Source: Marivivens donghaensis
GTDB taxonomy: Bacteria; Pseudomonadota; Alphaproteobacteria; Rhodobacterales; Rhodobacteraceae
Reading direction: 5' to 3'
NCBI RefSeq assembly: GCF_011806565.1
Contig: NZ_JAATOP010000012.1
Span: 1 to 64,000 of the forward strand
Length of the DNA stretch: 64,000 nt
The notes under the pieces were generated by a model. That model had not been told where the DNA came from and ran no database searches. It was given only the letters and a program-made list of their open reading frames with translations. The translations under genes and the position numbers were made by a program. Below are positions 51,796 to 60,821 of this stretch, in pieces (the stretch's first letter is position 1; every line of letters starts with the position of its first letter).

Positions 51796-52644
51796 ATGAC
51801 CCGCTCATTTACCGCATGGCTACAGGCAGCGCCGCTGGCGATCGTACTGGTCGGTTTCCTTGTCGCGCCGATCATCATGATTGTGATCGTCAGCTTCTGG
51901 GGCGCCACCGAATGGTCGATCTATCCGGCCTTCCAGTTCGATAACTACGCTTATCTGTTCAGCTCGGAAGTCACGTACCGCGTGTTCTTTGCCACGTTCA
52001 AATACGCTTTCATCACGTGGGCTTTCACGCTTTCCATCGGTTTTACGGTGGCCTATTTCCTTGCATTCCACGTCCGCACGCAGGCGATGCAGATCGCGCT
52101 CTTCCTGCTCTGCACGATCCCGTTCTGGACGTCGAACATCATCCGCATGATTTCCTGGATTCCGTTTCTGGGCCGCAACGGCATCGCCAACCAGACGCTG
52201 ATTTCGTGGGGCATCATCGACGAGCCGCTCGAATGGCTGCTCTATTCCGACTTCTCGGTGATCCTTGCCTTCGTGCACCTTTACACGCTGTTCATGGTGG
52301 TGCCGATCTTCAACACCATGATGCGTATCGACAAATCGCTGATCGAGGCCGCCTATGACAACGGTGCCTCCGCGATGCAGACGCTCTGGCATGTGATCGT
52401 GCCGCTGACAAAGCCGGGTATCATGATCGGCACCATCTTTGTCGTGACGCTGGTCATGGGTGACTTCATCACCGTGCGCTTCATGTCGGGCAGTCAGAAA
52501 GCCAACGTGGGGCGCCTGATCTCCAACGACATCGGGCTGCTGCAATACCCGTCCGCTTCCGCCACCGCTGTTGTGCTGCTGTGTACCGTGCTGATCGTGA
52601 TCGCCGTGCTGCTGCGCTTCGTCAACATCCGCAAGGAGCTGTGA
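51796..52644 (+). CDS. PotB-like ABC transporter permease
   Basis: A 282-residue permease. TM1 is LAIVLVGFLVAPIIMIVIVS, the PotB-type phrase is IIRMISWIPFLGRNGIANQT, and the EAA loop is LIEAAYDNGASAMQTLWHVI. The partner permease starts one base after its stop. Confidence 0.88.
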   Translation: MTRSFTAWLQAAPLAIVLVGFLVAPIIMIVIVSFWGATEWSIYPAFQFDNYAYLFSSEVTYRVFFATFKYAFITWAFTLSIGFTVAYFLAFHVRTQAMQIALFLLCTIPFWTSNIIRMISWIPFLGRNGIANQTLISWGIIDEPLEWLLYSDFSVILAFVHLYTLFMVVPIFNTMMRIDKSLIEAAYDNGASAMQTLWHVIVPLTKPGIMIGTIFVVTLVMGDFITVRFMSGSQKANVGRLISNDIGLLQYPSASATAVVLLCTVLIVIAVLLRFVNIRKEL

Positions 52645-52645
52645 G

Positions 52646-53482
52646 ATGGAAAGCCGTTCCCGTTCTTTCTACGTCCTCGCCACGTTTTTCGCGCTGTTCC
52701 TGCTGTTCCTCTACGGCCCAACGATCACCATCGCGATCCTGTCGTTCCAAGGCCCGCAGGGCGGTCTGACCTTCCCGATGAACGGCGTGTCGCTCTATTG
52801 GTTCTTCGACCTGTTCGAAGAGCAAGCGGTCGGCGATATCTGGGGCGCGTTCCGCCGCAGCTTCGGCCTTGGCCTGATGGTCATGGTAACGACGGTGGTC
52901 GTTTCGGTCGCGGCGGGCCTCGCCTTCCGCAAGAAATTTCCCGGCGCGGGCATCCTGTTCTACCTTGCGATCACATCGCTGGTGATCCCGTCGATCCTGA
53001 TTTCGCTCGGCGTCGGCCTGATCTTCCAGCAACTCGGGCTCAAGATCCACTGGGCGACCTCGGGCTTCGGCTCGCAGCTGACATGGACGCTTCCGTTCGG
53101 CCTGCTGATCATGTTCGCGGTGTTCAACCGTTTCGACAAAAGCTTCGAAGAAGCCGCCCGCGACCAAGGCGCAACGGCGTGGCAGACGATCCGCTTCGTG
53201 ATCCTCCCGATCATTGCGCCGTCGCTGCTCGGCGTTGCTCTCTTCGGCTTTACGCTCAGCTACGATGAATTCGCCCGCACGCTGATGACCGCAGGCAGCT
53301 ACAACACGCTCCCGCTGGAGATTTTCGGCATGACGACCAACGTCACAACGCCGGTGATCTACGCGCTCGGCACGCTGACGACGCTGTTCTCGTTCCTTAT
53401 CATCGGCGTGTTCATCCTCACTGTCTTCTTCATGCAAAAGCGCCGCTCGCGCGCCGGTTCGGACGCGGGCAAGGGGGTCTGA
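52646..53482 (+). CDS. PotC-like ABC transporter permease
   Basis: A 278-residue permease with TM1 SFYVLATFFALFLLFLYGPT and EAA loop FEEAARDQGATAWQTIRFVI. Its stop overlaps the racemase-like start by one base (TGATG). Confidence 0.88.
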   Translation: MESRSRSFYVLATFFALFLLFLYGPTITIAILSFQGPQGGLTFPMNGVSLYWFFDLFEEQAVGDIWGAFRRSFGLGLMVMVTTVVVSVAAGLAFRKKFPGAGILFYLAITSLVIPSILISLGVGLIFQQLGLKIHWATSGFGSQLTWTLPFGLLIMFAVFNRFDKSFEEAARDQGATAWQTIRFVILPIIAPSLLGVALFGFTLSYDEFARTLMTAGSYNTLPLEIFGMTTNVTTPVIYALGTLTTLFSFLIIGVFILTVFFMQKRRSRAGSDAGKGV

Positions 53483-54120
53483 TGCGCATCGTATATGTGA
53501 ACCCCAATTCCACCGAGGCGATGACCAGTGGGATCGTTTCGGTCGCCCGCGCGGAACTGCCCGACGACGAGATTATCGGCGTAACCAACGCAGGCGGCCC
53601 ACCCGCGATCCAAGGACCGGAGGACGGCGACGCCGCCGTTCCCGGGGTTCTGGAGGCCGTCCGCGCCAACCCCGACGCGGGCGCGATCGTCATCGGATGT
53701 TTCGACGACACCGGATTGGCTGAGGCGCAGGCGGCGGCATCCTGCCCCGTGCTCGGCATCGGGCAGGCGTCCTATCTGATGGCGGCATTGCTGGGAAAGA
53801 AGTTCTCAGTGGTCACGTCGCTCGACGTGTCGGTACCCGTGATCGAAGCAAACATCGCACGCGGCGGTTTCGCGGATGCGTGCAGCGCGGTGACGGCGAG
53901 CGGCTTGCCCGTGCTGACCATCGACGAGGGCAGCGAAGATACCCGCAGAACCTTGGCCGACCACATCAGCCGCGCACACGGCGATGTTGTGGTGCTGGGT
54001 TGCGCGGGGATGGCGCCGCTGCGCGCCGATCTGGAAGCGCGGACGGGCGTCACGCTGATCGACGGCGTTGCCGCCTCGGCCCATCTGGCAAAGGCGGCAG
54101 CGGCTTACATCAGGGCTTAA
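53482..54120 (+). CDS. Hydantoin racemase-like protein (Asp/Glu racemase superfamily)
   Basis: A 212-residue protein of the Asp/Glu/hydantoin racemase fold. The two catalytic cysteines are in AIVIGCFDDTGLAEAQ and VVVLGCAGMAPL. The N-terminal MRIVYVNPNSTEAMT is typical of HyuE and allantoin racemases. It would invert a 5-substituted hydantoin or a related compound in the cytoplasm after import. It is translationally coupled to the importer. No hydantoinase or carbamoylase gene is in the window. Confidence 0.82.
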   Translation: MRIVYVNPNSTEAMTSGIVSVARAELPDDEIIGVTNAGGPPAIQGPEDGDAAVPGVLEAVRANPDAGAIVIGCFDDTGLAEAQAAASCPVLGIGQASYLMAALLGKKFSVVTSLDVSVPVIEANIARGGFADACSAVTASGLPVLTIDEGSEDTRRTLADHISRAHGDVVVLGCAGMAPLRADLEARTGVTLIDGVAASAHLAKAAAAYIRA

Positions 54121-55070
54121 TTGCCGGCGTCATTAAGGTGCGCCATGTCCTCTTCCGTCAGGACCAGTTCGGCGGCCTTGGCGAAGCTTTCGACCTGAGA
54201 CACCTTGGTCGCGCTGGCAATCGGCGCGGTCACGCCATCCGAATTGATGATCCACGCCAGCGCCACCTCGGCCGGAGCGGCGGAGTGTTTGTCGGCCACG
54301 TCGGTCAGCGCCTCGATAATCTTCATGCCGCGGTCATTTACGTATTTCTCGACCATGCCGCCGCGCTGACGGCCTTCGAGGTCGGCCTTGCTGCGGTATT
54401 TGCCCGACAGGAATCCCGACGCGAGGCTGAAATACGTCACGACGCCGATGTTGTTGGCGATGCAATAGTCGCGCAGCTCGCCCTCGAACGTGTCGCGGTC
54501 GTAAAGATTATATTCGGGCTGGAGCACCTGATAGTGCGGCAGTCCCTTGTCACTGGCGATTTGCGCCGCGTTTTCCAGCATGGTCGCGTCATAGTTCGAC
54601 GCACCGATGGCGCGGATTTTGCCTGCTTTGAGCAGCTTGTCATACGCCTCCAGTGTCTCGTGATGCTGCGCGGTCGGGTCGGGCCAGTGCGAGAAATAGA
54701 GGTCCACGTAGTCGGTTTTCAGACGCGACAGGGAGTCGTCTATGGCGGTACTGATCCAGCGTTCGGACAGGCCCTTTTTGCTCTCGCCGCCCATGTCGGA
54801 GCCAACTTTGGTGAAGAGCTTCACCTTCTCGCGCATCCCCGGACGGGCGGACAACCAGTTGCCCAGAACGGTCTCGGACTCGCCGCCCGAATTGCCGTCG
54901 GCCCACGCGGAATAGACGTCTGCGGTATCGATGGTGTCGAAGCCGTGGTCGATGAAGGCGTCGAGAATGCGGAAGCTCTCTGCCTCGTCGAGTGTCCAGC
55001 CGAGCACGTTGCCGCCGAACACGATGGGAGAGATCTTCAGTCCCGTTTTACCCAGTTCACGATTATCCAT
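54117..55070 (-). CDS. Aldo/keto reductase
   Basis: 317 residues from the ATG at 55070. The AKR tetrad is visible: Asp and Tyr in DTIDTADVYSAWADG, Lys in KVKLFTKVGSDM, His in DLYFSHWPDP. The NADPH-binding end is ITAPIASATKVSQVE-like (written VTAPIASATKVSQVESFAKA). It reduces aldehydes or ketones in the cytoplasm; the substrate is unknown. Its stop shares TTAA with the convergent racemase-like stop. Confidence 0.85.
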   Translation of the reverse strand: MDNRELGKTGLKISPIVFGGNVLGWTLDEAESFRILDAFIDHGFDTIDTADVYSAWADGNSGGESETVLGNWLSARPGMREKVKLFTKVGSDMGGESKKGLSERWISTAIDDSLSRLKTDYVDLYFSHWPDPTAQHHETLEAYDKLLKAGKIRAIGASNYDATMLENAAQIASDKGLPHYQVLQPEYNLYDRDTFEGELRDYCIANNIGVVTYFSLASGFLSGKYRSKADLEGRQRGGMVEKYVNDRGMKIIEALTDVADKHSAAPAEVALAWIINSDGVTAPIASATKVSQVESFAKAAELVLTEEDMAHLNDAGN

Positions 55071-55169
55071 GATGAAATCTCCTTTCTGAGGAATGCTCAC
55101 CATAGCTATCGCGAACGCCGAAAGTTGCGACCCCGTTCACCCGTTCGTGCGCTGCACAACCCGCGGGGT

Positions 55170-56240
55170 CTATCGCACCGAGGAATAATAGGCGGCGAGG
55201 TCCGCGATATCTTCGTCCGACAACGGCTTGGCGGCGGCGGCCATCAGATGCGCGCGCTCGGTCGTTGGAACGGGGCCGTCGCGGTACATCATCAGCCAGT
55301 TATAAAGGAAATACCCGTGCTGCCCTGCGATGCGCGGCACGTCGCTGCGTTCGGGGTAAAGGCCGTTTTCGCCGTGCCCTTCGTGGCAGGATGAACAGGC
55401 GGCGATGTCCTCGTGTTCACTGCCGCGATTGGCCAGATCGCGCCCACGCTCCGCATCGCCGAAAGGCAAGGGGATGCCGTTCCATTCGGCCCCGCCGCCC
55501 GCCATGCCCTCCGCGACGCGGGCGCGTTCGATGGGTTCGAGCGGTTTGGCGAGGGGTTGCATGAACCCGCTCTGCCGCTGGCCGTTTCCGTAGGCCATCA
55601 GCGCGGCGATCAGGTAGCCCTCGGACTGGCCGCTGACGATGGGAGCGGCGCCACCCCTGCCCATGCCGTCCTCGCCATGGCAACGGGTGCAGGTGTTGGG
55701 AATGCCGTCCGTAAAGCTGATCGCGTCGGAGCTGTAGGCTCCCGCCTCGCCGAATGCTGCCTCTTCGTATGTAGTGCGATCGAAGTCGTTGTAATGGCTC
55801 AGGAATGCGGCCATCGCCCAAGGCTCGTCATCACGCTCGGCGACCCATGACGGCATCCCTGTGTATTTGAAGCCGTGGCGGGCGATCCACCAGAATTCCT
55901 CGGGTTCATAGTCGTCGCCATCGAGCGGCGGCGGGGCGGGGCGCATATGTTCTACGACAGGATTTCGCTCGATCCCCGGTGCGCCGTGGCACATCTGGCA
56001 GCTCGTCGCAAAATGCCCCGCGCCGAGGCGGATGAGGGCCGGATCGCTCAGATCGACCTGCGCCGGCACCTCGATACGGCTGGCGCGGACGGTGACGGCG
56101 TTGCGCAGATACTGGTGCAGCACCTCGCCCACCAGCGGGAAATGCGGGACGGAGGCGGCGATGTTATAGGGCGCGAGGGTGAAGAACGCGGCACCGGCAA
56201 TGGCAGCGATGGCGGCTCCGCCGATGAGGTAGTGTTTCAT
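55170..56240 (-). CDS. Three-heme c-type cytochrome of the caa3 oxidase operon
   Basis: A 356-residue protein with an N-terminal membrane anchor or signal (LIGGAAIAAIAGAAFFTLAP) and three CxxCH haem sites: CQMCH (81-85), CTRCH (184-188) and CSSCH (282-286). Likely axial Met residues lie in FKYTGMPSW and similar loops. It is the last gene of the oxidase operon and overlaps the CtaG stop by four bases. It probably feeds electrons to subunit II in the periplasm. The first domain resembles class I cytochromes and the other two a c4-like pair. Confidence 0.85.
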   Translation of the reverse strand: MKHYLIGGAAIAAIAGAAFFTLAPYNIAASVPHFPLVGEVLHQYLRNAVTVRASRIEVPAQVDLSDPALIRLGAGHFATSCQMCHGAPGIERNPVVEHMRPAPPPLDGDDYEPEEFWWIARHGFKYTGMPSWVAERDDEPWAMAAFLSHYNDFDRTTYEEAAFGEAGAYSSDAISFTDGIPNTCTRCHGEDGMGRGGAAPIVSGQSEGYLIAALMAYGNGQRQSGFMQPLAKPLEPIERARVAEGMAGGGAEWNGIPLPFGDAERGRDLANRGSEHEDIAACSSCHEGHGENGLYPERSDVPRIAGQHGYFLYNWLMMYRDGPVPTTERAHLMAAAAKPLSDEDIADLAAYYSSVR

Positions 56241-56815
56241 GCGAATGCCTCCGATGTTTCGAGTGCGAGCCAGATCCGGCGGAGGGCCGCGGCGAGGTAC
56301 ATCGCGCCGCCTGCGCCAGCCATGAGGATGCCCGCGATCTGTTGTTCTTCGAGCGCATCAAGGCCCAGATATCCCGCGCAAAAACTGCCGTAGAGCAAGC
56401 GCGGCGCGAGGCCGATCAGCGCGCCGAGCAGCGTCATATGCATGGTCGTGACCAGCAGCACGATTGCGCCGCCGAAGTTCCCTGCGCTCCGCACCGAGGT
56501 CCACAAAAGCAGCCCTGCGAGCAGGAAACTCGCCTGTTCCAGCACGAACCCCGTCGTCGTCATCCGCGCCCAGACATGCAGCGAAGGCAGGTGCCAAGCC
56601 CAGACGATGACGGCCTCCATGATCGCTCCCGCCGCAAGCCAGACGGCGCTATTGGGCAGCGGCAGACGGAAGGCGAGCAGGGCAGGCACCATGACGGTGA
56701 CGCTCAGGTGCAGCACCATATGCAGCACCATCGACCCCGTCGCCAGCCTCGGCAGTGGCGACAGCCAGAGCGCGGCGAGAAGCAGCAGCGCAAATATCCG
56801 GCGGGGCGTCAGCAT
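56237..56815 (-). CDS. Cytochrome c oxidase assembly factor, Caa3_CtaG family
   Basis: 192 residues from the ATG at 56815. Several TM segments and the family's histidine motifs (MVLHMVLHLSVTVMVPALLA, WAWHLPSLH) are seen, as in Caa3_CtaG proteins that help copper insertion into caa3 oxidases. It overlaps the preceding gene by seven bases. Confidence 0.82.
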   Translation of the reverse strand: MLTPRRIFALLLLAALWLSPLPRLATGSMVLHMVLHLSVTVMVPALLAFRLPLPNSAVWLAAGAIMEAVIVWAWHLPSLHVWARMTTTGFVLEQASFLLAGLLLWTSVRSAGNFGGAIVLLVTTMHMTLLGALIGLAPRLLYGSFCAGYLGLDALEEQQIAGILMAGAGGAMYLAAALRRIWLALETSEAFA

Positions 56816-57210
56816 TCGCCGAGCACCAATCCGGGGATGATGTTGAACACGATGGCGACCGCCGACAGCACGCAAAGCAGCAGTGAGACGTGGCCGATGA
56901 ACTTGTCCCGCCCGCGTTCGGAGCTTTCGGTGATCTCCTCAAAGATCAAAAACACGCCGCCGTAGCGTTTGACGGCGATCCACGCCAACCACGCGATCAC
57001 CGCGCAGCAGAAAACGCCGAGACCGATGGCGATCCAGCGCGGCTCCATCAAGGGTGCAGCGTTCGGGGCCTTCGCGCAATAGACGGCGGCGACCCAGTAG
57101 GAGATCAGGAAATGCGCCGCCCAGATCGAAGGCGAAGCGACGAGGATCCAGATCGACCCTTGGTCAATGACGCGAGGCGCATCACCGGGCGGTTCGGGAA
57201 GCTCGGGCAT
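56809..57210 (-). CDS. Small membrane protein of the caa3 operon
   Basis: 133 residues with three TM helices (IWAAHFLISYWVAAVYCA, WIAIGLGVFCCAVIAWLAWI, HVSLLLCVLSAVAIVFNI). The start at 57210 overlaps the oxidase subunit I/III stop (ATGA). Position and topology suggest a subunit IV-like or assembly role. I cannot name a family. Confidence 0.75.
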   Translation of the reverse strand: MPELPEPPGDAPRVIDQGSIWILVASPSIWAAHFLISYWVAAVYCAKAPNAAPLMEPRWIAIGLGVFCCAVIAWLAWIAVKRYGGVFLIFEEITESSERGRDKFIGHVSLLLCVLSAVAIVFNIIPGLVLGEC

Positions 57211-59765
57211 CACAGCACTCCCATCATCAGCGGGAACAGGGCGAGAAGGGCGAAGGTCACGATCACGGTGATCGCCACGAAATGCCCGTAGAGCGTCAGG
57301 TTGATGACGTCCGCGCGGAAAATCGGCGTGCAGCAATGCTTCCAGATGCGGGCGATGACGTAGCCGTGCATCACTGCATCAAGGATCAGGTGCAGGCCCG
57401 TCCAGAGGATCAGCATCCAGACCATTGCGTCGAAACTGTGCACCGTCGGATCGAGGCCCACCGCCCACGCGGCATAGCACCACGCAGCGATACCGGCGGT
57501 TTTTATGACGACGGAGCCGACCAGCAGGATCATGGAGATCGTGCCGTTGTCCTTTCGCAGTGCCTCGCGCGCCGCGATCGTCATGCCCCAACCGACCAGC
57601 ATCAGTGCGAGGCCGCCCATCAGCGGACCGAAGGCAGGCACATCGGCCAAAGACGGCAGGAAATCGGGCAGCGCGGTCCAAAAGAAGAAGTAACTGAACA
57701 CGAGGCCCGTGAACGCCGTCATATCGCCTGTCATGGTGATGAACACCGCCCACCAGCCGACGGATTTGTTCCCTTGCGCGTAGGTCGGCAAAGTGATCCC
57801 GCGTCCGACGTACTTGGTCGTCTTTTCGGGGATGCGCGCCGTGCCGGTCCAGAGCCAGCGCAGCACGAACGCCACAAAGCCCGCGCCGAAGAACAGCGTC
57901 CATGTCCAGAGGTGGAAGGTCGCGAGGATGAACACCGCACCGAGGCAGAACGCAGCGCCGAGTGTCAGGAAGCTCGGCCCGCCAACGCGCTGCACGAACA
58001 GGGGCCGCGCGTCGAGGATGTCGGTGACGATCAGTTCGCGCTCGCCCTCTTCGGCATCAGGAAGGAACCACTCCCCGCGGTCCATTTCGCCGACCAGTTC
58101 AGGCTGTTCCCACAGGGGATAGCGGGTGTGCACGTAGGGGATCGAGCGGACGCCCCACGGGGTGCCTTCCTGCTCTTCCGACCACTCCATCGTGCCCGCG
58201 TTCCAGATGTTGCGCGGCGCAGCGGCGTGTTTGCCGCGCGGCCACAGGACGTTGATAGCGAGCACGAGGAAACCGAAGGCAAAAACGAACGAACCGATGG
58301 TGGAGACCATGTTCAAGAGGCCCCAGCCGTCCGACAGTTGATACGTCCAGACGCGGCGCGGCATGCCCATGATGCCCGTCCAGTGCATCGGCAGAAACGC
58401 CACGTTGAAGCCGCCGAACATGAGCCAGAAGCTCCACTTGCCCGCGCGGTCGTTCATCTTGCGCTTGGTAACAAAGGGATACCAGTAATGGATGCCCGCG
58501 AAGAGCGGGAACAGCATCCCGCCGATCAGCGTGTAGTGCAGGTGCGCCACGACAAAGTAACTGTCATGCGCCTGCCAGTCGAACGGCACCAGCGCGACCA
58601 TGACACCCGTCAGGCCGCCGAAGACAAAGATCGCCAACGCTCCGCCCGCGAACAGCATCGGAACCGACGGGCGGACCTTGGCGACGAGCATGGTGGCGAT
58701 AAAACAGAAAATCTGGATGCCCGTGGGGACGGCCACGGCCTCTGACGCGGCAGAGAAGAACGCGAGCGATATTTCGGGCAGGCCGGTCGTGAACATATGG
58801 TGGACCCACAGCCCGAAGCTGAGGAACGCGACGCTCACCGCCGACAGCACGATCCACGAATGACCGACCATCGGACGACCGGCAAAGGTCGGCAGCATGG
58901 TGGCGATCAGCGCGATGGACGGCAGGAAGATGATATAGACTTCAGGATGCCCGAAAATCCAGAACAGATGCTGCCAGAGGAGCGGGTCGCCCCCACGGTC
59001 GGGGTCGAAGAACGCCCAGCCGAAGGCGCGCTCCATCTCCAGCAGCAGATCGCCCGCGATGAGCGGCGGGAAGGCGAAGAGGATCATCCCCGCCACGACC
59101 AGCACGTACCAGCAATAAAGCGGCACGAGGTTCAGGCGCATCCCCGGCGGGCGGGATTTCAGGACGCCGACGATCAGTTCGACCGCTGCGGCGATGGAGG
59201 AGACCTCGATAAACGACAGGCCGAGCAGCCAGATATCCGTGCCGAGGCCGGAGTACGCGGGGTCCGACGACAGCGGCGTATACATGAACCAACCGCCATC
59301 CGGCGCGACCCCGAAAAAGATAGAACCGCAGACGAAAACGCCGCCGATCACGAAGCACCAGAAGCCGAAGGCAGAGAGCCTCGGGAACGGCAAATCGCGG
59401 GCGCCGAGGATCTCGGGCAGGATGATGATCGCGACCGCTTCGAAGATCGGGACCGCGAAGAGGAACATCATCGCCGTGCCGTGCAGCGTAAACAGCTGGT
59501 TATAAAGTGACTGCGAAAACAGCGGGTTATCAGGCACCGCGAGTTGCACACGGATCAGCAGCGCGAGGATGCCGGCAAAGACGAAGAACGCGAACGACGT
59601 CAGCAGATACCACTTCCCGACGTGGCTGTTGTTGACGGCGGAAACGCCGCGCCAGCCCGTCGGTTTTTTCCACACATCAAGCAGCCGCGCGCGCTGCGCC
59701 TCGTCACGGGCCTTGTCGTAGGGTTCGGCGGGCGGAAGCTGGGAAAGGTCGATTTCGTCCGTCAT
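57210..59765 (-). CDS. ctaD: caa3-type cytochrome c oxidase, fused subunits I and III
   Basis: An 851-residue protein. Subunit I features are present: haem ligand region FTLHGTAMMFLFAVP, the CuB/Tyr motif FGHPEVYIIFLPS, CuB histidines in WVHHMFTTGLP, and haem histidines in VVAHLHYTLIGG. The part from about residue 660 is subunit III (WWAVFITMTGDMTAFTGLVF and following TM helices). Fusion of I and III is known in caa3/cao oxidases. The enzyme reduces O2 to water and pumps protons. It is coupled to subunit II at its start. Confidence 0.92.
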   Translation of the reverse strand: MTDEIDLSQLPPAEPYDKARDEAQRARLLDVWKKPTGWRGVSAVNNSHVGKWYLLTSFAFFVFAGILALLIRVQLAVPDNPLFSQSLYNQLFTLHGTAMMFLFAVPIFEAVAIIILPEILGARDLPFPRLSAFGFWCFVIGGVFVCGSIFFGVAPDGGWFMYTPLSSDPAYSGLGTDIWLLGLSFIEVSSIAAAVELIVGVLKSRPPGMRLNLVPLYCWYVLVVAGMILFAFPPLIAGDLLLEMERAFGWAFFDPDRGGDPLLWQHLFWIFGHPEVYIIFLPSIALIATMLPTFAGRPMVGHSWIVLSAVSVAFLSFGLWVHHMFTTGLPEISLAFFSAASEAVAVPTGIQIFCFIATMLVAKVRPSVPMLFAGGALAIFVFGGLTGVMVALVPFDWQAHDSYFVVAHLHYTLIGGMLFPLFAGIHYWYPFVTKRKMNDRAGKWSFWLMFGGFNVAFLPMHWTGIMGMPRRVWTYQLSDGWGLLNMVSTIGSFVFAFGFLVLAINVLWPRGKHAAAPRNIWNAGTMEWSEEQEGTPWGVRSIPYVHTRYPLWEQPELVGEMDRGEWFLPDAEEGERELIVTDILDARPLFVQRVGGPSFLTLGAAFCLGAVFILATFHLWTWTLFFGAGFVAFVLRWLWTGTARIPEKTTKYVGRGITLPTYAQGNKSVGWWAVFITMTGDMTAFTGLVFSYFFFWTALPDFLPSLADVPAFGPLMGGLALMLVGWGMTIAAREALRKDNGTISMILLVGSVVIKTAGIAAWCYAAWAVGLDPTVHSFDAMVWMLILWTGLHLILDAVMHGYVIARIWKHCCTPIFRADVINLTLYGHFVAITVIVTFALLALFPLMMGVL

Positions 59766-60721
59766 TCAAGGCTCATGAGGAAAGAGACAAGGGCCTCCAG
59801 CCGCGCGCCGTTGATGTGCGGATAGCTGGGCATGTCGATGTCGGGTTTCATGTTGTCGAGGTCGGTGATCCAGTCGGACACGTTATCTGGCGTCATTTTG
59901 TAGATACCAGCGCCGAGCCGTTCGCGGCTGGCAAAGTGCGTCAGATCGGGACCGACAGGGCCGATGGAGTCCGTGCCGCGAATGGTGTGACACGACCCGC
60001 AACCTTCCTCGGTGAAGACCTGATAGCCTTCGTCCTCAGGGTCCACGGTGGCGGGTTGGGCCTGCGCCGCGAGCCACGCGTCGAACTCGTCAGGCTCCAT
60101 CACCACAGTGTCGAACCGCATCAGCGCGTGCGCGCCGCCGCAGTATTCCGCGCAAAGCCCGCCCCAGTTGCCGAGCTTTTGCGGGGTTAGCGCCAATTGC
60201 GTTTCGCGCCCGGGGATCATGTCCATTTTGCCGCCCAAGGACGGCACCCAGAACGAGTGGATCACGTCGTCGGCGGTCAGCTTAAATAGCGCGGTTTCAC
60301 CCAGCGGGATGCGGATTTCGTTGGCGGTCGGGACGGGCCCGTCGTCGGTGTCGTAGACCACGCGCCACCACCAGCGCTCGCCATCGACGCGTATTGTGCG
60401 GTCGCCTTCGTTCGGGGTGATGTCCTTGAGGATGACGAGCCCCCAGACCAGCAGCGCGCCGACGACCACGGTCGGAAATACCGCGCCGCCCCAGACGATG
60501 AAGTGCCGCGCCTGCTGTTCGCGGTCGGGAACGGAGGCCTTTTGCGCGTAGACCGCTGCGCCGATGACGATGCACCAGATCACGGCCGCCCCGATCAGCA
60601 GCACCCAGAACAGATGTTCCACGCGCTGCGCTTCCTCGCCCGCCGCAGAGAGCCAGTTGTGCCGTCCACTACATCCCGCGAGCAAAAACGGAAGTAAGAA
60701 TAATACCTTGCGCCCCGACAC
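59762..60721 (-). CDS. ctaC: caa3-type cytochrome c oxidase subunit II with haem c domain
   Basis: A 319-residue protein starting at GTG, preceded by GGGGGA. Lipobox LLAGC follows a short signal, two TM helices come next, then the CuA site CAEYCGGAHALM and a C-terminal cytochrome c with CGSCH and Met in NMKPDIDMPSY. The fused haem defines the caa3 type. It opens the operon, so the promoter lies in 60722-60821 or beyond. Confidence 0.92.
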   Translation of the reverse strand: MSGRKVLFLLPFLLAGCSGRHNWLSAAGEEAQRVEHLFWVLLIGAAVIWCIVIGAAVYAQKASVPDREQQARHFIVWGGAVFPTVVVGALLVWGLVILKDITPNEGDRTIRVDGERWWWRVVYDTDDGPVPTANEIRIPLGETALFKLTADDVIHSFWVPSLGGKMDMIPGRETQLALTPQKLGNWGGLCAEYCGGAHALMRFDTVVMEPDEFDAWLAAQAQPATVDPEDEGYQVFTEEGCGSCHTIRGTDSIGPVGPDLTHFASRERLGAGIYKMTPDNVSDWITDLDNMKPDIDMPSYPHINGARLEALVSFLMSLE

Positions 60722-60821
60722 CCAGTCCCCCGAAAGCTATCAGAAGAACCAACGGCTTAGTCGCGGGAGGGTTCCCGAAAAAGTGAGTCTTTGTGAGCGA
60801 GGACCGCGGAACGCGGCATTT

